Below are positions 1-8,221 of a DNA stretch of 62,867 nucleotides, piece after piece (positions within the stretch are counted from its first letter, which is position 1; every line of letters starts with the position of its first letter). This stretch comes from an uncultured Alphaproteobacteria bacterium (GTDB taxonomy: Bacteria; Pseudomonadota; Alphaproteobacteria; Caulobacterales; Hyphomonadaceae), in the NCBI GenBank assembly GCA_903842595.1, contig CAIMMO010000030.1, positions 1 through 62,867 of the forward strand, written 5' to 3'. The notes beneath the pieces were generated by a model, which searched no databases, was not told the DNA's origin, and was given only the letters and a program-made list of their open reading frames with translations. Both the position numbers and the translations under genes were made by a program.

Positions 1-937
1 ACCGTACGCACGCTGCCGAGACGTGCGGCATGGACCGGCAGACCCTCAGGGACTGGGTCCACCGTTACAACGCCGAGGGCGTGGAGGGATTGTGCAACCG
101 GAAATCGGCGGGCCGGACGCCCCTGCTCGGCCCGGAAGAGAAGGCGAAGATCGCCGCGCTTGTTGAGGCTGGCCCTGATCCGGACAGGGACGGCGTCGTG
201 CGTTGGCGGCGCATCGACCTCAAGAGGAAGATCGAAGACCTGTTCGGCGTCACGATGCACGAGCGCACGGTCGGCAAGCTTCTGGCGGGGCTGGGGTATG
301 TGCGCCTGTCGACCCGGCCGCAACACCCTGAATCCGATCCTGAGGCGCAGGAGGATTTTAAAAAAGCTTCGCCGACACGCTCGCCAGGAGCCTACCGGCG
401 AGCGCTGAGGGCAAACCTATCGAGGTCTGGTTCCAGGATGAAGCCCGCGTCGGCCAGCAAGGCACGCTGACCCGCATCTGGGCGAAGAAGGGTACGCGGC
501 CGCGCGCGCCGCGCGACCGGCGATATGACTGGGCTTACATCTTCGGAGCAGCCTGTCCTGCGCGCGGAACCAGCGCCGCCCTGGTGCTGCCGCACGCCGA
601 TACCAACGCCTTCAACCTGCATCTCGCCGAAATCAGCAAAGCTGTCGCCAACGGCGCCCACGCCGTCGTCATACTCGACGGCGCTGGCTATCACGGTGCA
701 GGAAAACTCAAGCTTCCCCACAATCTCACGCTGATCCGACTGCCGCCTTATTCGCCCGAACTGAACTCGGTCGAAAACATCTGGGAGTACCTGCGCAAGA
801 ACAAGCTCGCCAACAGCGTCTTCGAAACCTACGAGGACATTGTCGAGGCCTGCTGCAAGGCTTGGAACTTCTTCGCCAATAACCCCGCAGTCGTAACCTC
901 AATCACCGCACGCGACTGGGCGCATGTCAGTGGTTAG
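1..937 (+). CDS. IS630-family transposase, 5' partial, with -1 frameshift
   Basis: DDE transposase of the IS630/Tc1 type. The frame is open from the left edge (a reading frame runs into the ATG at 30), so the true start lies outside the window. The first part carries the helix-turn-helix region (DRQTLRDWVHRYNAEG). It reaches an A6 run at 360-365, and protein similarity then continues in the -1 frame to the stop at 935-937. The second part holds the catalytic core: VWFQDEARVG (first Asp), VVILDGAGYH (second Asp) and LNSVENIWEYLR (Glu). All DDE residues are therefore present. Some IS630 elements make the full protein by programmed frameshifting, so the shift may be functional rather than damage. 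Neither half alone would be active. Confidence 0.85.
357..366 (+). other. Candidate slippery site for -1 frameshifting in the IS630 transposase
   Basis: The sequence TTTAAAAAAG has zero-frame codons TTT AAA AAA. A -1 slip of the last lysine tRNA moves the ribosome from the helix-turn-helix frame to the catalytic frame, which begins AGC TTC GCC. The -1 frame has a TAA at 359-361, so the slip has to happen at or after the second AAA. No downstream structure was measured. Confidence 0.5.
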
Positions 938-963
938 GGCCGTTGGTATCAGTGACAGAAGGG

Positions 964-1305
964 TCAACCCCGCGGCGTGCGTGTGGGGCCGCGTTCCATC
1001 GTGTCGACGCGGCCGCCGAGCTGGTCGACGCGCTGGTTGGCGGTGCGGGCGTCGGTGGCGGCGGATTGCGCTGCGGTGTTTGCAGCGCGGGCGTCACTGG
1101 CGGCGCCCTGCGCTGCCGAGTTGGCGGCATCGGCGCGCTGGGCGGCGGCCGTGACGCGAGCGTCGGTCTGGTCGATGCGGGAGTTCACCATGGCGATCCT
1201 TTCATCGACATACTGATTGGTGGCGCAGGCGCCGAGGGCCAGGCCGCCTAGAGCGACGATGGCGATGGCACGAGCACTGGCGGCATGATTCTTCAGCCAA
1301 GACAT
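964..1305 (-). CDS. Alanine-zipper lipoprotein
   Basis: A 113-residue outer-membrane-type lipoprotein. The signal peptide ends in a lipobox (LALGAC) near residue 25. The rest is a long alanine-rich helix in which Ala recurs every 3-4 residues with interspersed D, R and Q, the pattern of Lpp-like alanine zippers that trimerise and tie the outer membrane to the wall. The start at 1305 has AAGAGGA upstream at good spacing; the longer frame to 1425 has no support. The last residues (GPTRTPRG) look atypical and lie next to the IS630 end, so the original C-terminus may have been replaced by the insertion. The specific role is unknown. Confidence 0.75.
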   Translation of the reverse strand: MSWLKNHAASARAIAIVALGGLALGACATNQYVDERIAMVNSRIDQTDARVTAAAQRADAANSAAQGAASDARAANTAAQSAATDARTANQRVDQLGGRVDTMERGPTRTPRG

Positions 1306-1513
1306 TTCGTGAATCCTCTTGAGCATGCTGACGATCGCCCGGAAGAGCGGCGTCGCGATTGAAAACGTAGACGTCCGGGCGGCGTGCGCGCACAGAGGCG
1401 CACATGCGATCCAGGTGTTGTCCAACGCATCAGAGATTGCAGTTGTTCCGGGTGCGGACGATCACTTCGGCCCGAAAAGCGGCAGGTTTGCCTGACAAAT
1501 CTGTAAGGTTGTC

Positions 1514-2635
1514 TCAGGGTTCCGTTCCTGGATCGTCTGGCTTGCGGCGCGATCCAGGCAGGCGCGCAAGCAGGCTCACCACATCGCTCTGGCGGCCAGC
1601 GCCGAGCTTGCGGAATATGCTTTTCAGCTGGCCGCGACCGGTATCGACGGCGACATTGCGGCGGCGCGCAATCTCGGACGGGTCGTGGCCCTGGCCGAGC
1701 AGGGCGGCAACATGTGACTCGGCGGGCGAAAGATCGAACAGGCGTTCGAGCTCCGCGGCGGTCGCGGTGGTGTTTGCCTCGAGGTCGGTGAGCATCACGA
1801 GGATGCGCGCGCCGGGCAGCGCGTCCAGTGCAACGCCACGCGCCGGGATCGGCTGGACCAGGATCGGCTTGCGGCCATCGGCGCGACGAATGACGATGTC
1901 TTGCGCGAGGCCTTCGATGAGGCCGCGACGCGCGCGTGATGCAAGCTGGTCGAGTGCTTCGTTCGCGCGGCTGTTCGACGCCCACAGGCTTCCCGAGCGG
2001 ATGTCGATCTCGGAGCCGAGCATCGAATCGGCGGAAGGCGTTACAGCTTGCGCCTTGCCATCGTTATCGAGGATGAGCGCTGCGAAATTTGCTGACGCGA
2101 GCCCGTCGAGCATGCCGCGGACGCGTACCTCGCGCATGTGACGCGCCATCAGGAGCGTACGGTTGGCGAAGGGCGCGAGCCCGGTTAGCAACGCGACATC
2201 CGCATGTCCGGCGGGACCCTTGTCTTCCGCGCGGGCAAGCGAATAGATCCACGTGTCTCCATCCACCGCGAAGCGCCATCCTGCGAAGTACGCCATGCGC
2301 TTGGGCGCATAGAGTTCGTTGTAGATTGCCGAGCGGGTGCGCGATTCATCCGGCACCGCCAGGTGATCGAGGAAGAGCCGTCCGTCAGGCGTGTGGTTCA
2401 CGTTGGCAGCGCGGTAGTCGACTTCGCGCCAGCCGCCATGGGCATAGGCATTCAGCGCCTCGAGGCTGTGTTCGGACGCGATGAAGGTCAGGTTGTCGAG
2501 CTCGGAGTGCAGGAGGCAGAAATGGTCGAAGCCGATCTCGCGCGCGACCGCTTCGAGCGTGTGCGGGAGATCGTCAGGCGTGAAAAGAGACGATTCCAGC
2601 AGTTCGGTCGCGCGGGTGATGCTGAACGACTGCAT
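1514..2635 (-). CDS. LuxR-family transcriptional regulator
   Basis: A 373-residue DNA-binding regulator. Residues about 300-360 form a LuxR/FixJ-type helix-turn-helix (LSPAESHVAALLGQG, then SEIARRRNVAVDTGRGQLKS and IFRKLGAGRQSDVV). The first 160 residues could be an autoinducer-binding or GAF-like sensor domain, and the middle (about 185-290) could be a PAS-like region; neither is certain from sequence alone. No luxI-type synthase is visible, so it is either an orphan or senses something else. The neighbours do not identify a target. It stands alone, about 300 bases from the next minus-strand gene. Confidence 0.85.
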   Translation of the reverse strand: MQSFSITRATELLESSLFTPDDLPHTLEAVAREIGFDHFCLLHSELDNLTFIASEHSLEALNAYAHGGWREVDYRAANVNHTPDGRLFLDHLAVPDESRTRSAIYNELYAPKRMAYFAGWRFAVDGDTWIYSLARAEDKGPAGHADVALLTGLAPFANRTLLMARHMREVRVRGMLDGLASANFAALILDNDGKAQAVTPSADSMLGSEIDIRSGSLWASNSRANEALDQLASRARRGLIEGLAQDIVIRRADGRKPILVQPIPARGVALDALPGARILVMLTDLEANTTATAAELERLFDLSPAESHVAALLGQGHDPSEIARRRNVAVDTGRGQLKSIFRKLGAGRQSDVVSLLARLPGSRRKPDDPGTEP

Positions 2636-2785
2636 CTGGACTCAGCTCCTGCGTGCAGGCGTCAAGAATCGCTTCAGCAATGTCGTTCGTATGCACCGTG
2701 AAACGGGAAATCTACCTCGATGCGCAGGGATCTGGGGCAGGCAGCGCGGCGTCGGGGCCCCAGCAGCAAGGGCCAGAAACGATCA

Positions 2786-2809
2786 GGGGCGCCGGTAGCC
2801 CGGCGCCCC
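2786..2809. terminator. Perfect 10-bp GC hairpin, candidate terminator
   Basis: GGGGCGCCGG at 2786-2795 pairs perfectly with CCGGCGCCCC at 2800-2809 around a TAGC loop. It lies between two minus-strand genes, downstream of the membrane protein ending at 2934. On that strand it is followed by TGATCGTTT, a weak T run, so termination is plausible but not certain. Apart from this hairpin I see nothing definite in the gap 2636-2933. Confidence 0.45.
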
Positions 2810-2933
2810 ATATCTTTCGGCCCTGGGTTGGGGGGACGGGCCAAAAGCAGCGCTAAAATGTCCCCTGGCCGCGTCGGGTCAACCACATTGTTGCGACGGC
2901 AAGACGGATCCTGTGGATTGTACTGTGCAGTAT

Positions 2934-3404
2934 CTAGAGCCTTCCGGATTTCCTCCGGCGCTCACGCGGAAGGATGCGGTCGTCGGGACCGGGCGGCTTG
3001 TCGCGGTTGAAGAGCGTCACGAGCGCGCGCCAGATCAGCCAGAAGGGCAATACGGCAATCGCGCCGAGAAGAAGCGGCAGGCCACCATTCTGTGCTGCCC
3101 AGCCAGCGATGTTGATGACGCCGTTGACGATCTGGCCCAGACCGCCGCCGATGGTGAAGCCGGGAGCGAACGGATTGAAGCCGCCAGCCTGGAATACGGC
3201 GCCGATGATGACGCAAACGATGACGAGGCGCGTCCAGCCTTTCCAGCCGACATTGAACATGCGGCCGGAGAACGACAGCGGCGCGCGGGCGCGATGTCCA
3301 CGCTCATCGGACCCCCAGTCGGGATCAGCCTCGGACACCGGCTCGAATGTGGCGTCAGTGACTTTTGCCGGGATCTGGCGGTCGTCTGGCCGGGCCTTGG
3401 CCAT
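2934..3404 (-). CDS. Small inner-membrane protein of unknown function
   Basis: A 156-residue protein. Residues 1-50 are hydrophilic and cytosolic-looking. There are two probable membrane helices, about 59-78 (VIVCVIIGAVFQAGGF) and 108-132 (LPLLLGAIAVLPFWLIW), followed by a very basic tail (RERRRKSGR). The glycine-rich segment between the helices (FNPFAPGFTIGGGLG) resembles small conserved alphaproteobacterial membrane proteins of the DUF6460 kind, but I am not sure of that assignment. It lies 35 bases downstream of the MscS channel gene on the same strand, so the two may be co-transcribed. Confidence 0.65.
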   Translation of the reverse strand: MAKARPDDRQIPAKVTDATFEPVSEADPDWGSDERGHRARAPLSFSGRMFNVGWKGWTRLVIVCVIIGAVFQAGGFNPFAPGFTIGGGLGQIVNGVINIAGWAAQNGGLPLLLGAIAVLPFWLIWRALVTLFNRDKPPGPDDRILPRERRRKSGRL

Positions 3405-3439
3405 GGCTTCCTTTCCCTAATGCAACCTGTGAGACGCTA

Positions 3440-4609
3440 TCAGTCTGTCGGCTCAAGTCCACGGGGCGGGCGGAATTCATCGTCAGGCAATTGCAGTTGG
3501 GGCGGCGTGCGGTCGTGGGCCGGCTTGTCGACGTGAACCTGATGCGGGTAGGGAATCGTGATGCCGTTGCGGTCGAACGCCAGTTTGACATCGCGAATTG
3601 TGTCGCAGCGCGTATCCCACCAGTCGCTGTTCGACACCCAGGCGCGGGCCCGGATGTCGACTGATGACGGGGCGAGATCGGTGACCTTGACCCAGATCGG
3701 CGGCTCGCTGCGGATGCGCTTGTCGTTGGTCAGGATCCCGGAGATCAGGCGCAGCGCCGTGTCGATGTCGTCGCTGTAGTCGATCGAGAAGAGCAGATCG
3801 AGGCGGCGTAGTGGGCGGGTAGAGGAGTTGATGATGACGTCGCCCCAAGCCTTGTCGTTGGTGACGACCACTTCGCGATTGTCGAGCGTATTGAGGACAG
3901 TGGTGAAGGGCGTGATGTCGGCGACCATGCCGTCCTGTCCGGCGATGCGGACGACGTCGCCGATCTTGTAGGGGCGGAAGACGGCGATGACAACGCCGGC
4001 AGCGACGGCCTTCAGCGTGTCCTGCAGGGCCAGTGCGATGGCGAGACCTGCCGCGCCGACGACGGCGAGAAGTGAGGCAGTGTCGAAGCCGAACTGCTGC
4101 AACGCCGCGATGAGGCCGACGGCGAAGGCGCCGAAGCGGACGACGGCGCCGAGGAAGGTGAACAGCGTTTCACTGCCGGCGTTTGCCCGGCCGAGCTTGT
4201 GTCCGAACTTGCGGACGCGCGAGCCCAGCCATGAGCCGAGGAACCAGACGCCGACAAGGATGGCGAGGCCGCGGACGGAGGCGATGCCGAGCGCTTCGGC
4301 CTGCTGCAGCGGATATCCGAACAGGAGGTTTGCGACGATGACGCAGGCAATCAGCAGCGAAAGGGCGCGGATAAGGGCGCCGAGAATGTCGACCATCACA
4401 TGGTCGGCTGTCTTCTGCTCGCCTTCGGTGGGTTTCCCTTGGCGCAGCCCCGACAGCTTGTTCGCGATGAACCTCAGCACGCGCGCGATGACGAGGCCGA
4501 TGACGTAACCGAGCAGAAGGGCGATGGTGGACCACATCCATTTCTGGGTAGGGCCGTGGAAATCCATCGCCCAGAGCTGGAAGTCGTAGAGCTGCTGCTG
4601 GAAATTCAT
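3440..4609 (-). CDS. MscS-type mechanosensitive ion channel
   Basis: A 389-residue channel that would open under membrane tension to release solutes on osmotic down-shock. It has about five membrane helices (near 28-48, 75-98, 110-130, 150-172 and 180-202). The last is the Gly/Ala-rich pore-lining helix (GAAGLAIALALQDTLKAVAA), followed by the beta domain (YKIGDVVRIAGQDGMV, then TTVLNTLDNREVVVTND and INSSTRPLRRLDL) and a cytosolic alpha/beta domain to about 365. The length suits a small MscS homologue. The small membrane protein downstream is its likely operon partner. Confidence 0.93.
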   Translation of the reverse strand: MNFQQQLYDFQLWAMDFHGPTQKWMWSTIALLLGYVIGLVIARVLRFIANKLSGLRQGKPTEGEQKTADHVMVDILGALIRALSLLIACVIVANLLFGYPLQQAEALGIASVRGLAILVGVWFLGSWLGSRVRKFGHKLGRANAGSETLFTFLGAVVRFGAFAVGLIAALQQFGFDTASLLAVVGAAGLAIALALQDTLKAVAAGVVIAVFRPYKIGDVVRIAGQDGMVADITPFTTVLNTLDNREVVVTNDKAWGDVIINSSTRPLRRLDLLFSIDYSDDIDTALRLISGILTNDKRIRSEPPIWVKVTDLAPSSVDIRARAWVSNSDWWDTRCDTIRDVKLAFDRNGITIPYPHQVHVDKPAHDRTPPQLQLPDDEFRPPRGLEPTD

Positions 4610-4681
4610 GCGCGGTCCGGGCTGTTGAGACGACAGGTTGGTGACTAAGGCGGAATCGCGGGAGGCCCAAGGGGGCGATTG

Positions 4682-5077
4682 TCACGGCGTCGCGGCGCTT
4701 TTCACGCCGCGGTCGCGGTAGGTGTTCCAGGCGCCGTTCCAGGTGGCATTGCTGTACTGAAAGAGGCCGGTGTAGGGGCCTGCGGGATTCGCGATCAAGG
4801 GGCGGCCGCCGGACTCGCACATCATCACGGCGTACATGCGCGCTTCGGATTCTTCGTACGGGTGCTGGCGGCGGGCCCATACGATCCATGCGCGATACTG
4901 GCTGAGTGTATCGGCGCTGGGCGTGGCGCGCGGGTCAGAGGCGGGGGCCGGGAGCGGAGCGGGGGCGCTGGGGGCCGCTGTCGCTGGCGCCGACGGTGAG
5001 GATGAGGCGCAGGCCGAGAGGGCGAGCATCACGCCAAGCGTGATCGCAAGAGATGATTTGCGCATCGTCTGCTGCAC
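4682..5077 (-). CDS. Lytic-transglycosylase-like lipoprotein, C-terminally short
   Basis: A 131-residue lipoprotein with signal peptide and lipobox (LALSAC), a Pro/Ala/Ser-rich linker, and the first part of an SLT/lysozyme-like fold: ESEARMYAVMMCESGG with a candidate catalytic Glu, then GPYTGLFQYSNATWNGAW. Transglycosylases of this kind normally continue some 30 residues past this point; here the frame stops after SAATP, so the domain looks cut short and the protein may be inactive. The start is taken as GTG at 5077, preceded by AAGGGGA; an ATG four codons in (5065) is the alternative. The neighbouring MscS gene is separate. Confidence 0.6.
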   Translation of the reverse strand: MQQTMRKSSLAITLGVMLALSACASSSPSAPATAAPSAPAPLPAPASDPRATPSADTLSQYRAWIVWARRQHPYEESEARMYAVMMCESGGRPLIANPAGPYTGLFQYSNATWNGAWNTYRDRGVKSAATP

Positions 5078-5202
5078 GGTTCGTCCCCTTCGGCTTCTGC
5101 CGGACGGGGGGAAACTATCATGCCGCAGGTTGCGTACAAAGTCATGATGAGGCCGTGACGCGGGAGCGGGTTCTGCTAGGGTCCGCGCAACGGGAGAGGC
5201 GG

Positions 5203-5409
5203 ATGAAGTATCTGAGAATTGCCGGCGCGATCGTGGGGGCGCTGTGCGTGCTGATGGGCGTGGTGTGGATATTCCAGGGGATCAATGTGATCCCGGGCAG
5301 CTTCATGACGGGAGTCATCGACTGGTCGTATCGTGGCGCGGTGCTGGCGGTTGTCGGGCTGGTCGTGCTGTTCCTCTCGCTTCGCGCGCCGCGTGCGAAG
5401 GGCCAGTGA
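5203..5409 (+). CDS. Small two-helix membrane protein
   Basis: A 68-residue membrane protein with two hydrophobic helices (about 6-24 and 46-62) joined by a loop with the conserved-looking piece INVIPGSFMTG. Small proteins with a W.FQG.NV.PGSFMTG pattern are common in Alphaproteobacteria, but the function is unknown. The start at 5203 is favoured by GGGAGAGGCGG upstream and by the predicted helix beginning immediately; the longer frame back to 5053 is not needed. Its stop overlaps the GTG of the acyltransferase gene by 4 bases, so the two are translationally coupled. Confidence 0.75.
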   Translation: MKYLRIAGAIVGALCVLMGVVWIFQGINVIPGSFMTGVIDWSYRGAVLAVVGLVVLFLSLRAPRAKGQ

Positions 5410-6023
5410 GCGCGGCGAGCCAAGTCCTCATTGACGGTTCGACGTCGCGGCCCGCGAGATTCGCGGGCGTGGGCGCCGAAATCGTGCGCTGGATCGGCGG
5501 GGGCTATCTGAAGCTTGCCGGATGGAAAGTGTGCGGAGATTTTCCGGCGCTTGACAAGGTCGTGCTGGTGGCGGCGCCGCATACCTCGAACTGGGATGGG
5601 CTAAACATGCTGGCGACGGCCGCGCACTATCGCGTGAAGCTGCGCTGGATGGGGAAGGCCAGCCTGACGCGCGGGCCGTTCGGGTGGCTGATCAAGGCGC
5701 TGGGGTGCGTGCCGATTGACCGGTCGCAGAGCAATGATGTTGTGCGCGTGATGACGGAGGCGTTTGCGGCTTCCGAGCGGATGGTGCTGGCGATTCCGCC
5801 GGAGGGAACGCGCAGCGCCGTGCGCGAGTGGAAGAGCGGGTTCTATCATATCGCGGTGGCGGCGGGCGTGCCGATCGTGCTGAGCGTGCTGGACTATGGG
5901 GCGAAGCGCGTGAGCCTGGCCGCGGTGGTTTATCCCAGCGGGGACTATGAGAAGGATCTTGCTGTGATCCGTGGGCACTATGCGACGGCGAGAGGCAAGA
6001 ACCGCGACAAGTTCGTGACCTAG
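5406..6023 (+). CDS. 1-acyl-sn-glycerol-3-phosphate acyltransferase family protein
   Basis: A 205-residue PlsC-type acyltransferase that would move an acyl chain from acyl-ACP or acyl-CoA to a lysophospholipid or related alcohol at the inner membrane. It shows the HxxxxD box (PHTSNWDG), the acceptor-phosphate motif IPPEGTRS and a block-IV-like GVPIVLSVLDYG. It begins with GTG overlapping the stop of the upstream membrane-protein gene (GTGA). The protein is short for true PlsC and lacks a clear N-terminal membrane anchor, so the substrate may differ. It converges on the DNA ligase gene with a 4-base overlap. Confidence 0.88.
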   Translation: MSAASQVLIDGSTSRPARFAGVGAEIVRWIGGGYLKLAGWKVCGDFPALDKVVLVAAPHTSNWDGLNMLATAAHYRVKLRWMGKASLTRGPFGWLIKALGCVPIDRSQSNDVVRVMTEAFAASERMVLAIPPEGTRSAVREWKSGFYHIAVAAGVPIVLSVLDYGAKRVSLAAVVYPSGDYEKDLAVIRGHYATARGKNRDKFVT

Positions 6024-7657
6024 TCCGGCAGCATCGCTTCCAGCGTTTCGATGCGGTCGGCATCCCTCGAGGGTTTGTCCCAGCGGATGCGGTGGATGCG
6101 GGGGAAGCGCATGGCAAGGCCAGAGCGGTGGCGGGGCGAGCGCTGGAGGCCTTCGAAGGCGACCTCGAGGACGAGGCCGGTGTCCCTGTTGGCGGTGACG
6201 GAGCGGACGGGGCCGTAGCGATCGATCGTGTTGTCGCGGACGTATCTGTCGAGCGTTGAGAGTTCCTCGTCGGTGAATCCGAAATAGGCCTTGCCGACGG
6301 GCGTGAGCTCTTCACCCTCACCAGTTGTGCGCCAGACGCCGAAGGTGAAATCGGAGTAGAGGCCTGAGCGCTTGCCGTGGCCGCGCTGGGCGTACATCAG
6401 CACGGCGTCGACGAGGTAGGGATCGCGCTTCCATTTGTACCACTGGCCGGCGGGGCGCCCGGCGACATAGGGCGCATCCCAGCGTTTCAGCATCAGGCCT
6501 TCGATCTCGTTGGTGGGCGGGTTGCGGCGCAGCTCGTCGAGGGCGGCGGCATCGGTGAAGGGGACGAGAGGTGAGAGGTCGATGCGCGGATCGTCGAGGG
6601 TGACGATGAAGCGTTCGAGGCGTTTGCGGCGTTCGGCGAAGGGGAGCGGGCGGAGGTCCTGGTCGCCCTCCTGCAGCAGGTCATAGGCGCGCAGCATGGC
6701 GGGGCGTTCGGTCATCTGCTTCGGCGAGACGAGCTTGCGGTTGAGGCGTTGCTGCAGTTCGTTGAAGGAAGCGATGCCGCCTTGCGGGGAGCGGATCAGG
6801 AGTTCCCCATCGATGGCGGCGTCGAAGTCGGCGGCTTCGAGAAGATCGGGGAAGGTCTTGGAGATGTCGTCGCCGTTGCGGGTGTAGAGGCGGCGGACGC
6901 CCTTGTCGGCTGCGAGCTGGACGCGGACGCCGTCCCATTTCCATTCGGCGGCGAAGTCTGTGGGGGAGATCAGTGACGGGTCGAGGTCGGCGGCTTCGAT
7001 GCGTTCGGCTTTCGAGAGCAGCGGGTGGGCCAGCATGGGCGGGCGGAAGGGGGAGAGGGCGCCGGAGACGGGCTTGGGGCCGCGTTGATCGAGCCAGGCA
7101 AGGAGGTCGAGATAGGGCGGCGCCATGCCATGCCAGAGTTCCTCGATCTCTGACACGTCGACCGTGTCCCCCGCTCTTGTGCCATAGTCGGCGAGGGCTT
7201 GCCGCGCGAGGCGGGCCGAGACGCCGATGCGCAGGCCGCCGGTGACGAGTTTCAACAGCGCCCAGCGGCCGGTGGAGTCGAGCGTGTCGAGCCAGCCTTC
7301 GACCAGGAGCAGGCCCTGCGCCTTGCTGGATTCCATCAGCGTCTCAACGACCTCGCTGAGGGCAGGCGAGCGGTTGGCGCCGGGGCGTTGCGGCCAGATG
7401 AGGGAGATGGTTTCTGCGAGGTCGCCGACATAGTCGTAGCTCAGGTTGAACAGGACGGGGTCGATGCGGTCGGCGACAAGGGCGCGGATGGCGGCAGGCT
7501 TCACGGAGGCAATGTTCAGATCGCCGGTGATCGCCGCGATGGCCCAGCCGCGCGAAGGGTCGGGGGTGTGGCGGAGGTAGTCGCACATCAGCTGGAGCTT
7601 CGCGTTGCGCGACGGCGTGAGCACCAGCCTTTCGAGGAGCGCGGCGAAGGATTGCAT
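6020..7657 (-). CDS. ATP-dependent DNA ligase, damage-response associated
   Basis: A 545-residue ATP-dependent ligase that seals nicks through an enzyme-AMP intermediate. Residues 1-200 form the alpha-helical N-terminal DNA-binding domain. The nucleotidyltransferase core begins near 235 with motif I EWKWDGVR (K240 adenylated). Later motifs are TRNGDDISKTFPDL, AIDGELLI, EGLMLKR and WYKWKRDPY, and an OB domain ends the protein. It is the LigB/archaeal-type bacterial ligase that normally clusters with a metallo-beta-lactamase exonuclease, an Lhr-like helicase and PdeM. All three partners occur in this window but at a distance. It is distinct from the essential NAD-dependent LigA. Confidence 0.93.
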   Translation of the reverse strand: MQSFAALLERLVLTPSRNAKLQLMCDYLRHTPDPSRGWAIAAITGDLNIASVKPAAIRALVADRIDPVLFNLSYDYVGDLAETISLIWPQRPGANRSPALSEVVETLMESSKAQGLLLVEGWLDTLDSTGRWALLKLVTGGLRIGVSARLARQALADYGTRAGDTVDVSEIEELWHGMAPPYLDLLAWLDQRGPKPVSGALSPFRPPMLAHPLLSKAERIEAADLDPSLISPTDFAAEWKWDGVRVQLAADKGVRRLYTRNGDDISKTFPDLLEAADFDAAIDGELLIRSPQGGIASFNELQQRLNRKLVSPKQMTERPAMLRAYDLLQEGDQDLRPLPFAERRKRLERFIVTLDDPRIDLSPLVPFTDAAALDELRRNPPTNEIEGLMLKRWDAPYVAGRPAGQWYKWKRDPYLVDAVLMYAQRGHGKRSGLYSDFTFGVWRTTGEGEELTPVGKAYFGFTDEELSTLDRYVRDNTIDRYGPVRSVTANRDTGLVLEVAFEGLQRSPRHRSGLAMRFPRIHRIRWDKPSRDADRIETLEAMLPD

Positions 7658-7693
7658 GGCTGGCAGTGTATGGCGAAGTGAGTGCTAGCGGAA

Positions 7694-8221
7694 CTAGCGC
7701 ACGGGGCGCTCCACATGGACTAATTCCAATGTGCTGTCGCGGCAAACAACTCCCGACGGACGCGGCTCAAACCATTCCGTATACTCTGTGACGCCGTAGC
7801 AAACACCCTGGCAATCCTCGCCCGCATGCGGCCGACGAAAATTGGCGCAGATACGAACGCTGTCCCGATCCAGCGCTTTGTACGTCACGCTTCCCGGATT
7901 TACGGGTTTGTCGGTGTCCGCATCGGCGAAAACGCCAGCATCAGCCCCAAGAATGCAGGCGATACCGTTGCGGTCCTTGTCAATCCAACCTGTTGAGGCC
8001 ATGGCGTCGGCGAAGCTGGCAGGAGCAGTCGCGGACCTGTTGAAGGCGCACTGGATGATGCTCATCATTTCATTGATGCGCTGCACCGTCATTTCGTCCA
8101 GACGGCGGTCACGTGAATCGCCCGGCCCGCCGACGGTCACGAAGCCAGCCACGACGGCGATTGCGGCGATGGCGGCTCCGGCAATCGCAAGGGCGGGGCC
8201 GAGATCACGACGCCTGGTCAT
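7694..8221 (-). CDS. Membrane-anchored periplasmic protein, partner of DUF5671 gene
   Basis: A 175-residue protein with a short basic start, one membrane helix (about 9-28, LAIAGAAIAAIAVVAGFV) and a soluble, probably periplasmic domain. That domain has five cysteines, including the pair DCQGVCYG, so disulphides are likely. The segment RINEMMSIIQCAFN resembles proteins often encoded next to DUF5671 membrane proteins. Its start overlaps the end of the upstream DUF5671 gene by 17 bases, indicating coupled translation and probably a shared complex. The function is unknown. Confidence 0.7.
   Translation of the reverse strand: MTRRRDLGPALAIAGAAIAAIAVVAGFVTVGGPGDSRDRRLDEMTVQRINEMMSIIQCAFNRSATAPASFADAMASTGWIDKDRNGIACILGADAGVFADADTDKPVNPGSVTYKALDRDSVRICANFRRPHAGEDCQGVCYGVTEYTEWFEPRPSGVVCRDSTLELVHVERPVR

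Larger units (their letters stand above)
1..960 (+). mobile_element. IS630-family insertion sequence, left end outside window
   Basis: The transposase gene defines the element. The right end must lie shortly after the stop at 937, but the left inverted repeat is not in the window, so the boundary near 960 is an estimate. The next gene on the minus strand ends at 964, right beside it. Confidence 0.55.

Noticed and set aside
2921..2932. Palindrome TACTGTGCAGTA, considered as a LuxR-type binding site.
   Set aside because: Arms are only five bases, it overlaps the end of another gene and is about 290 bases from the regulator start; too weak to list.
7680..7705. Stem GCTAG-TTCCG-CTAGC at the end of the 7694 gene as a terminator.
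   Set aside because: Only five base pairs with no T run.
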